The translations under genes were made by a program, and so were the position numbers. Below, in pieces: positions 53,801 through 64,000 of a DNA stretch of 64,000 nt; position 1 is the stretch's first letter; the number at the start of each line of letters is the position of its first letter. Under the pieces are notes generated by a model, which searched no databases, was not told the origin of the DNA, and saw nothing but the letters and a program-made list of their open reading frames with translations. The stretch comes from Prunella strophiata (lineage: Eukaryota; Chordata; Aves; Passeriformes; Prunellidae), in the NCBI GenBank assembly GCA_036583965.1, contig JAZBQD010000001.1, positions 27,686,597 to 27,750,596 of the forward strand, read 5' to 3'.

Positions 53801-56800
53801 CAGTTCTGCTTCTGCACTACACATTTAATATATTGATGTTTCTTAATAAGATGCTTCTTTTTGTCTTCAAATAATTTTGACATAAGAAAAATACTATATA
53901 CTAACACCAAATATATATATTTTCATTAAAAGTCTTTCAGTATTGATACATAAATTAGTTTTGATGCTTCTGAATTGTGAATACCTGGCTGCTTAGGCAC
54001 ACAAACATTTAAGTTTGCAATGCAGACTGGCTCCTTTGGGTAACCTGTTCTAAAAACACTGCCACATTTACAGATGTATAAAAGAGACAGTAAATAATGA
54101 ACATTCATTTTAAAAGGCTGCTGTGAGCTAAGAAAAAATGAACTTCATCCCAGCAAAAAGCAGGACATTACCCCATGTGAAACTCTTAATTTCAGGGAGA
54201 ACCTAGACTAGTGCCACAGATTTGGCCCCCAGTTTATAGCCTCTCATGAATATCCTGAGTAGATAGCAGCTGCTAAGGGCAGTCACGTGGGGCCTCTGCA
54301 ATCACCACAGCAATGCATGAGTACAAGGCAAGGAAGCTTTACTGATAACATTCTTGGTCATGAATTAGACAGAAGAAAAGCAGTGGAATGCATCCTCAGT
54401 TTGCTTTTACCTAATAAGGAAGACATGAGTTTTTAACAAAAAATACAGCTCACAATCAAAAACTACTGATGAACCCTTCTCCTTTCTCTGAATTAAATTA
54501 ATAGATCCAAAAAAGTACAAAACCCTGATTATATAACCACATGCACATGCTTACAATGGTCTTTAAAAGCACGTATATCTTACAGCTCACCTAGAAACTA
54601 TAATCTTGAGGGTGTTGAAGAAGCTGTCAAGACACATTTTCCATAAACCTAAATGACAAGTGTACTAGTAAATCACAGTGTCAGCAGAGCTCACTCAAAA
54701 GGAGGAGAAAAACAAAAGCCACAGTTGACACAGAGCCCTGGAAAATTCTAATTTTACAGCTGAATGTTTCAACAGATAACTAGGCAGAAAATATACTGTG
54801 TTCTTTGCTTTACATGCTTTTCTCTCAGGTGAAGGAAAATTGTTTTTTTCCTTAAATATATTCCCTTTGTGTAAAGTTTAAGAACGCATTTATTTTTTTG
54901 GTACATTAGCAATCTGAAATCTGAAATCTATTTTTATCTGTGAGAAGCTTCCAGATGACATCACTGATCTCCTAAGAAATCATTCTACATGTTTTTTTAA
55001 TCAAGTGATTATTAGAACTTTTATTGCTAAAAGGGGTACAAATTTAAATCATGGTATATCTGGAGTAATTTCCTATATTCAAATTAAAACAGCAGGTCCA
55101 GAGAGATTTCTACAAAGCATTTTCTGTAACTGCTTAAGAAACTGTACTTCTTTATCTAGCTCAAAGAAAAGTAAATCTAGGCATAATATTGATAAGTAAT
55201 TTTTCTTCTCACACACTTGGCTAGATTTGGGAACCTTAGGCTAGCTTTGTTAATTACAGTGCTTTCTAGCTGCTTGCAGCATTCTTGCACATTGATTGCT
55301 TGTGCTGTTCCTCAGGGGGAAAAGTTACCTTTAATCACTCAATAAAGTGAACCAGACACTGAAGCACTGTTGAAAGTCAAATGAGAACATTGGGATAGTA
55401 AAAACTTCACACCTAATGAGTGGCAGTGTAGTACCCATGTGCAGCTCTGACAGTGACCCAGTTCTGGACATCCCCTGGGGTCTGACACAGTTCTCAGTTA
55501 AGCCACCAAAAACCAGGCACTAAATTGCCTCATTTCCTACCAGCAGCAGAACTAAGGTGGGTGAGTTGGCAGCTAGGCTCAAACTCACAGCAGGATAATC
55601 TCAATGAGGGGTTTGAAGCCACTACTCAAAAGCAGAAATTACTTCAACAGAGGAACCAACTTCATCTCAAGTTCTGAAAAAGTTATAAACAGAAGCATGC
55701 ACAAATTTTTATTTATTTTTTGAATAAAAAGTCTGGAATGAAGAGTCTTTCATTTATGCTAAATTTCATGAATGAAACATGATAAAAGGAACTGAGCACA
55801 TACAGAAACTGTGCAGAATAATTTGTTCCTATCACCATCTAAGTTCTTAAAGCTTCTGTCCCTGTAACAGTAGCCTGGTTAAGAGAGAAAATAGGAGAGG
55901 GAGTTCTGTCCCATGACTAATGAACTACTACTTTCTTGTACTTTGGATTGAATACCTATAAATGTTTATAGCACACTTCAAGTTGAAAAGATTCCTTTTA
56001 TCAAGCATATTGGAATGAATTTATAATAGCCACATGCACTCATGAAAGGTCCATGCTGTGTTTAATTGTGAGAAGCAGAGGTAGCAGCAGTGGCAGAATG
56101 GTCCATGGAATTACATAGAATTTTGAGCTCAGTCCTCTCCACCATGGATTAAGAACTCTTGTGTATTTTATTATGGATGTTAATCTTGGATAGAGAGGTA
56201 GGGTTTGAAGCAGTCAGAGCCAATGCCAATCAGTGTGCCAACCTGCATGGCTCTTTTGGAGCTTTTCCTCTTCAAAAGAGTCGTGAGTTTGTGATTTGAC
56301 AATTCCATTCACTGAAAGGCCAGGAGAAGAAGGAAGAACTGACCTTTCTGAAAATGAAAAGGGAAGGAAGCTGTCATTCCCTTAATGTGTGCAAGGGAAA
56401 GGCAAATTTCTGTCTCCCTCACTCCACCCCATTCTGCCTCCATGCCAGCAGCACACAGTGCAGTGACACACACAGGTTAGTTGTCTGCAGTCACAGAAAC
56501 CTCTTCCCTTTCTTTCTCTACCATCTCCTACTGTTCACCACCTGCAGGGAAAGCAGTTCAAGTGTCATCATCTGCTTCTAACTGGGTGAACTGGAATTAA
56601 GCTAAACCAGCAACATATTTTCTCTCAGCCCCATGCTTTCCCCCCTGCATGACTACACACAATACCTGTTGGTACCCTGTTTGAGAGAGTTGTCTTTGCT
56701 TAGCAGGAAAATAGTATTACTTCAGAGGGGCTGTCAAACTAATAACTTGTAATCTTTTCCCTTGAGGCTGGATCAATAGGACTGCAGGTTCAATGCTTAG

Positions 56801-59800
56801 CAGAGCAAGAAGAAGGACCAATAAGGCATCCAGCTTCTGGGAAATCAGGGAAATTTACTGAGGTCTGCAAGTGTTTGCTGGGCTTTAAATAGATAAAATA
56901 ATAAATATAACTCTGTCATAAGCTGATGAAAAAATATACAGAAGCCTGTGAAAGAGAAAGCACATTCTTGTAAGTGTGCAGGCAAAGGAACAAGAGCTGC
57001 AGGCATGGCTGATAGACACTGAGATACAGACTAACAATAAGCAAGATATGAACAATTCATCCAGGACTAACAAGGTGCTGCACAGGATACCTGTGGTATG
57101 CTAGAGGGGGTGATCAGGAAACAAACAGGCACAGCACTTAAAGGTGCACAGTGTGAGCTGAATGTCTTGTGCTGGTAGTGACTGATTTCTAAAAGCGCCT
57201 TGTGCATGGATAAACTCAAACTGACACATCCACAATGCCACTGGAAGGAGAAAGCATGGTCCAGCAGGGAAGGACCAGACTGCAGTACCTGTAAAAGGGT
57301 ACCACTGCTCAGATTCAAGCTGCTGGGTAGATGAAGAAGGCCTTCTGCATTTGCTTTGGTCACCATCAAATAATCTTAATTCCTTCCAGTCTTACTATAA
57401 GCAACCTTTGTAGATGTCTGGGCTTTTTACTTGTGTGTAACACTCATTATTCTGTGTAAAATGTGAATTTTATGTCTTTACATATGATTTCTTCCAAATA
57501 AGTCTTGCTCTTATATCACATGGTTTTTATAAATGATTCTTCATATCTAATCTCTAACAGCAGAGCTTTCTGTCCAGACACATCTCTGTTTTGTGTAATG
57601 TGATGTGATAAGGCCTGAAGGAGCTGCAGTGAAAGAGAAATGTACTAACACACAGACCAGCTCAAAATGGAGACAAAACTGTAATGAAAAAACACAGGTA
57701 AATACTGTAAGCTACCATGATGACTTACTAAGCAAAATCATAACTGTTCACAATGGCATGCTCTAACAGTAGAAGATGGAGAAGAAAATCTTAAAAGTGT
57801 TTTAAGTGAAAGGGGAAGATGCCTTCAAAATGTAAAGGGATTTGATTTTCAATATTTTTTCAGTAAATTCACCTGGGAGTAAACTCTCTGAAAAAGTTGT
57901 TCAATATTCTTCACTTATGCAAAGAACTGTCTGACACAAACTTGAAAAGCCTCTTTTTAAAAATTATTTTTAACTAACCCTGCACTGTCTGGGCTCTATA
58001 CCTGACCTGTTTGTGTTTGTGAAACTGTTAGCACACCACACCTGTTTCCCCTCTGTTCTCACGTGTTCTTTATTATCTCTCACTCTAAATGCCATACCTG
58101 CTAAGAAAAATTGCTGCCTTCTATCTTCAGAACGTGCCAAATCTTTAGAATATATCTTCCAGTTAAAAAGCAGTCAAGAAGGACAATGTATTGTAAAAGA
58201 ATAAGAAAGCTCATTTCACATTAGCAATTAGCCTATTTACATTAATTATTCAACTGCCTCATTCTACAATTTCCCTGCTGTTCTTTTGTGCTTCCTTTCT
58301 CCTTGCAGCATGTTACAGCTCACATTACCTCACTTTGATACTTTGCTCCCTTCCAAGAGGAGCCATGAGTCTAAAACATTTATTTTGTTTGCTAATAACC
58401 TGTCTGCGTAGACACTTTGGAACTCTAATGGTGTAAGAGAAACAATTCCAAAGCCTTCAAAAGAACTGACAGACTGAAACAATCATTATGACCTAAGTGG
58501 AATGAATTAGTGTGTGAAGGATCATCTTCTTTCTCAGAAAACAGAAAAACACCTCTCATTTCTTAAAAAAGAAGCTGAGAGCTGAATTGAAGCTGAGGAA
58601 GCATTTGGGTTTTTTTCCATGTTATGGGTCTGACTTAGGACAAAAATAATCAAGTACCAGAATCCACCATAGGACCTCAACTCCACATACTGTGTGATCT
58701 TTGAAAAATACTATCAGAATATCCAGAAAATGTTTGATGATAATATGTTCAGGAAATACAGAAAAAGAATGTTCCATCTCACAGAAAGTAAAAGAGATTA
58801 TCATGACTCTAATAACAGCTCTCATGCTCATATCCACCCATGTAAAGAATATATATAAAACTGCAAGGACAAACAGGTTTATGTCTGGTGCTGCATTGAA
58901 ATCTTTATGTGTAGGTTATAAAAATTACTTCTTTTTAATAATTTTAATGTAAAATTACAGTAGTGTTACTGTTTAAAGGCAATGGTACAAACCAAACGTC
59001 AGCCAATCCTCAGTCCTTCAAATGCAAGACAGATTTTCCAGCCTCACAGAGAATTTAGCAAGCAGAGGTCTCTCATTCATCCTGCAGCAGCACTGTGGCA
59101 GGAATATAATCATTCTGTGCCTCAGTTCAGCAGTGGGGAGAAAGCACAGGACTAAGCAGCCTTGGAAACTCCTGTGCTCTGTGGAACCACAGGATGGGGA
59201 CAAGCAGAGGTGACAGCTGAGCCTGCCTTCCCACTCAGACCTAACTGTAAGTTTCAACACATTTTCTAATGTAGCCTTATGTGATGAGAATGTAATTTGG
59301 TGTCCAAACTTATTCCATATCTTTTCTGCCAAAATTCTCAACAAAGGTAACTTCCATTCCTACCTAATATATCTGAGAAAGCCACACAGATTGGGGATGC
59401 TGATTGATACTAACTGACTGTGGCATTACTTGTTTTGCACAAAATCAACCAGGTGGCAATATCTGGCAGCCTGTGTTGACCTGGCTGTATCCCTGCAGCA
59501 GCCACAAGCCAAAAGCCTACAGATATTTGAACTGCTGATCACAGCTGTGTCCATCTTCTCTGAGAACTGACTGGCAGAGAACTCTACCTTTTTAATAAAG
59601 GAAGTAAGACATAATCTCTTCTAAATCCATCATCTTGAAAGCATTTTTTTAAAAATCTTTTCCAGACCATGGTTCAAAATAAATTTTTATATTCTGCAAC
59701 CCCTTTTTATAAATCTCACTTCCCCTTCTTCATTACTTGCATATATTAGAGAACTGGATCTGTCCTGCAAATGTGTGCAACAGGTACATTGATATTCACA

Positions 59801-60071
59801 ATTTTCATTTGAGTCAGGAATTCTCTGATTCCACTCCAGATGTTTCCTAGTCACAGAATGTTTTAGATGCCAAGCCTTGCATATAGCTATTTTTTTTTTT
59901 GCATCCTTTAAGTCTCGTGGAAGGCAGTGAAAAGCTCTCAGTGAAATCAGGAGATTTTTAACAAACTTTGTATCTTTTTATCATCAGCTACAATTCTAGA
60001 AGAGAAAAAAATCCCAGATCCCTAGGTCTCAGTTTACTTAATCAGGTAGTCTATATGTACACTTTCTCAAA

Positions 60072-60115
60072 TAGATGTAAAACCTAGATAATAGGTTAGA
60101 TGTAAAACCTAGATA
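60072..60115. repeat. 19-bp direct duplication, period 25
   Basis: TAGATGTAAAACCTAGATA occurs at 60072-60090 and again at 60097-60115, separated by six bases. A small recent tandem duplication. Confidence 0.9.
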
Positions 60116-62399
60116 GAGTGAATTAGAAAATAGATCATTAATATCAAGAAGGCTGTACCTCTACTAGATTTACAACACTTGCTTTGCATCTTCCTAAAAT
60201 GCATTTATTGAAAAATTGGAAGGTTCCTCTTCAAGAGCAGAAGAAAAAGCATGCTTTTGTGCTCAAAGCAGCAAACTTTATTTACTGTTAGATGTTTTTC
60301 AAACAAACCACTGCCATTTCTGTGTCCTTTAAAAATATTACAATACAAACTATATGTTATATTTCCCACAGTTCAGCTATATGAATGTGCCCAGTGCCCT
60401 TGCTGTTGTTCAAGGACTCATAATGAATAGACTTTCAAAAATATCTCCTTTACTGACAACACCTGATTTGCAGAACCATTATCACTCTTTCAGTGTACTA
60501 GATTTTCCTCTTGAAAACAAGTTCCTTCCTGAAAACAGCATTAGCCATCTGAGGTTAAACCTTGATCTGTAAACATCTGCAGCATGTTCCTGATAAACAG
60601 AAAATTTTCTCCACTGGCTCTCCTGACCTCAGAGATTATTCAGCTCCTGCATCTCTCAGCATTCTCTTCAATCCATCCTTCCATCTGCTCTGATCAGCTC
60701 CTCCACAGCTCCCCACTCCCTTAACTGCACCACCACTGACTTCCCCTGGTGAAATGGTTCTCCACAGTAGCACCCATGCTCCTGCAATTACATCTTAAAG
60801 GTACAGCCTTTAGGGCAGCTACCTCATGTTTCCAGATCTGTGATATCAGCCTCTGAACTTTCCTTTCAACCTGAAGGCAAGTGGAGATCTGATAGTGCTG
60901 CAGCAGATGCTTGGCAAACAAGCACACAGCCACCCACAGACAGGCAATGAATAAATTCTGTACTGTGCTCACTACACACCTGAGAGATCCCTGTTATATT
61001 GTGTATAAACAGCAACTATCATAGAACATTGCTCTCAACTAAAGAAATATTTTGGGGAAATATTTTGAGATCAACACCCTCTGCAAAGACCAGCACCCCC
61101 ATATTCTGAATGGAAAATAACCAAATGCAGATCAAAGTATGTGAGGGTGAACAGTCTAACATCTGAAGCTAAAAATATCAAAACTATCAAAAGTAACAGC
61201 TGACAAACTAATTGGAATGGGGAGAAAAAAAAGTGCTGAAACAGATTGCAAGCACAAGAGAAAGGTTAAAGGATGAATGAAAGAACAATTAAAAAATATG
61301 AAAATAATATACATTTCAGCCACCAGTAACATTTTGTTAAATACTTAGGGGAGGAAGGGTCTTTAGTTTTGCTGCCACATGGAATTCTATCCCAAGTGTC
61401 TTATGCCTGCAATAAACTCAAAACTTCAATTTGCTAATATCTGTGATAGTTTGGCAAAACTCTTCAAGCTATAGGGAAGACTGATAATTTTCCCTTTACT
61501 TGGCATGGGTCCCACAGAGATTTGAAAAGAAAAATCCAGTTCAAAGCTAAACTTAGAAAAACAAGGAATGTGTCCCCCTTTCCAGCCTGTTTGAGAGACA
61601 GCTCTCCCATCCTAAACACCAATTTACTTCCCTGCTTCCAAAGTGTATCAGCAATTGGGATCTTGGCAAAGAATGCTCTTAATTCAAATTAACCTAAACC
61701 TTTCATACAACTTGATGCAGCATTAGAATGCCTATATAAGTTTGATTAATATGCTTATACTCATCAATTAGCAGGTATGAAATCAGAATACAACCATTAA
61801 CTTTCTGGTTGTCACACTGTACAGAATTTACCTTTAATTAAATTTAGACCAATTTCTTAGTTTTCATAGTCAAAAAAATTAAATAATATTTCTTTTCACT
61901 CAAACCTAAGGCAATTAGACAATACAAAAGAAATAGACACTGATTACATTAAATCCCAAGATAGTCCTGGTGATACCTTAATCACTAGCTCTGATTCTTC
62001 TTCATTTTAGCCATTTGAGAATTGAGGATTGAGCACTGTGGCCACAAAGTTCGCATAAGCTACTTTAAAAAAAGTGGTTCATTGCTTCACAACCCAAATG
62101 AAGTAAAGATCATATCATAATTTTATGATTTAGGACAGAATTAAAGTTGGGTTTAATATAAAACATTTGAAAATAGATTTTTTTTCTTTTCTTTGTAAAC
62201 TTAAGAAAATCATTCTAGATTGGAAGGGCAAATGAACTGGGTTTTGGCAGGGATCTATTATTCAAACAGAGCAAAAAATAATTGAAGTTACCTCCCGAAT
62301 TCAGCTGTATGTTACAATTTGTATCCTTAACATGTCAATTTTTTTAATGAAGAAAAGAGTAAGGCTTATTTCAAATGAGCTAAAAACATCTGCTGGAAT

Positions 62400-62437
62400 A
62401 GATAACTGATGATAATTTAGATAACTGATGATAATTT
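62400..62437. repeat. 19-bp tandem duplication, two copies
   Basis: AGATAACTGATGATAATTT is repeated head to tail without a spacer and with no mismatches, so the duplication is recent. Confidence 0.9.
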
Positions 62438-63334
62438 CAAGAGACAAATAGAGATGGATGAAGTTGAAGCTGATATTTATTTAAGAAGTAACTTTTTCTG
62501 AATAAAGAAAGAAATGCTCTGATTTGAAAAACTTTTTGTTCCTACAGATTTTACTACCCTTCTTCAAATGAAACATTTTGTAGTGATTCTTCAAATGAAG
62601 ACAAAAGGAAAACTTCAGGTACATTAAGTAAGCCATATGTTACCATGTTTCATGTACCATGAAAATGCCTCAGACAATGTGTATTTTTAAACAGAATCCA
62701 GATTGGTTTGATGACTTAAAGTGGAAAATAAGCCAAATATATGAAGATAAAGACATGTGCATTATGATTTGTACTTTGCTGCTTTAGCTATACACATCTG
62801 TCTCAAAGCTTCATCTCTGCATAACTAGAATAAGTTATATGTCCACAGTACAATTTGAAGACAGTGAATCAGCTAATGCTTAACTTCAGCTAAAAAGCTG
62901 AACAGCCTGTCAATCAAAGCAGGCAAGCCAAGCTCTACTGACCCTGGCAAAAACATGTAATTCTGTAATAAACTGGTATCTACTTTTTCAGTACTGCTGC
63001 AATAGCTCTCTTAGTGCATTGCATTCAAAAAACCCTTAACGTGAGGCAGAATATTAAACTCCCATTTTATGGTCCAAAACTGAGATATAAGAAAATACAG
63101 AAGTTGCTCAAGGATGTGAAGGACTTGATTATACCTGTTGTGAGAGATGCTTGAGGTGAGCCAGTGGCTCGAGTTGTCAGCTGTAATTCTGAGCTTTGCA
63201 GAATGGCTTGCATTTGTATTGCCAATTTCTTATACAAGTCAAATATATTCTGCTGTATATTTGCTCATAGACAAAAATCATTCATAATGTATCCTGGTTC
63301 CCTGAATGTAATACAAAATAACAGGAGGCCCAGG

Positions 63335-63391
63335 AGTCAGACTGGATAATCCTTGTGGGTCCCTTCCAGCTCTGTATAATCTGTGATTCTG
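63335..63391 (+). mobile_element. CR1 LINE 3' terminus (plus orientation)
   Basis: The block AGACTGGATAATCCTTGTGG followed by GTCCCTTCCAGCTCTGTATA and TGTGATTCTG is the typical end of bird CR1 elements, including the short terminal ATTCT-type repeat. Only about 60 bp are recognisable, a severely 5'-truncated copy, which is normal for CR1. Sequence to the left (to about 63310) may also belong to it. Confidence 0.85.
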
Positions 63392-64000
63392 TTTGTTTTG
63401 TTTTCCTCCATTTGTGTCCATTACAAATGGTAACACAGACACCAGATAACACTACCCAACACTAATTATTGCACCTGTAATAGCCTCTTTAGATTCCACC
63501 ACTGCAGAAGAGTTACAAGGCAGCTGAGTCGTTCACAATTTACAATTGCAACAATTAATCTGACCAGAGCTGCAGAAGCCAAAACAACTCATGCAGCAAA
63601 TAGGTACCACAGCACTCACAGGAGTCCCTGCAAAAAAAACCCACTGAGCTTTAGGCTGGCAGTGTGACTTGATTGTCTTTGTCAGGCTCTTTGAGTGAGA
63701 GAAGGAAAAATGAGGCACTTTGCTCACTTTTATAAGTCCTTGCATTTAGTTTCTCAAGAGATGAAGAGCATGACCTGGGTAATTAAAGAATGATCATGAA
63801 TGTCTCAATTCTTTCAATGATTAACAAACTAATCCAAAAGCCACCAAAATTAGTAGAAAGACTGCACATGCATTGGCTCAAGCCCAGATACCTCCTTAAC
63901 TTTAAGCATAAATTATGTTTGTAACTCCTCATGTGAATTTATATGGATGTGACCTTCCCACACGCAGGGAAAACTTTTATCATTGGATCATACAGAAAGA

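Noticed and set aside
58336..58377. Short minus-strand exon between TTTTAG and GAG|GTAATG
   Set aside because: Only 14 codons and no similarity to SH2D4B; strings like this are expected by chance in 20 kb of intron.

Overview
The window looks like nuclear DNA from a bird. Three things point there: several old CR1-type LINE fragments with their typical 3' ends and reverse-transcriptase motifs, overall low repeat density, and two vertebrate exons of an SH2-domain adaptor gene read from the minus strand. I cannot narrow it to a species. Most of the sequence is AT-rich noncoding DNA with no sign of bacterial gene layout, so nearly all short open frames are chance.

Layout. Positions 62-753 hold a GC-rich 51-bp minisatellite. 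From about 0.75 to 32 kb the sequence is gene-poor. It contains a rearranged CR1 cluster at 10.6-12.0 kb, a small CpG-enriched segment at 13.0-13.4 kb, a long near-perfect palindrome at 16.75 kb and two long homopolymer runs at 29.4 and 30.2 kb. At 31.95-32.42 kb a 29-bp tandem repeat adjoins a genuine CpG island, the only strong promoter-like composition in the window. At 37.3-38.0 kb on the plus strand are two phase-compatible candidate coding exons of a gene I do not recognise; the second ends in a stop codon.

The secure gene is SH2D4B (minus strand). Its terminal coding exon is at 40818-40910 and an SH2-domain exon at 43575-43795, both with clean splice sites and matching phases. A likely polyadenylation signal lies at 39818-39823. 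The N-terminal exons were not found up to 64 kb, so 43.8-64 kb is probably one long intron. It carries small duplications, an inverted A/T-rich repeat and a CR1 tail at 63.3 kb.

If the 37.3-38.0 kb exons are real, they form a convergent, tail-to-tail arrangement with SH2D4B, and the CpG island at 32 kb would be a natural promoter for that second gene. This is the most interesting open question here. It rests on sequence pattern alone and needs homology and transcript evidence.
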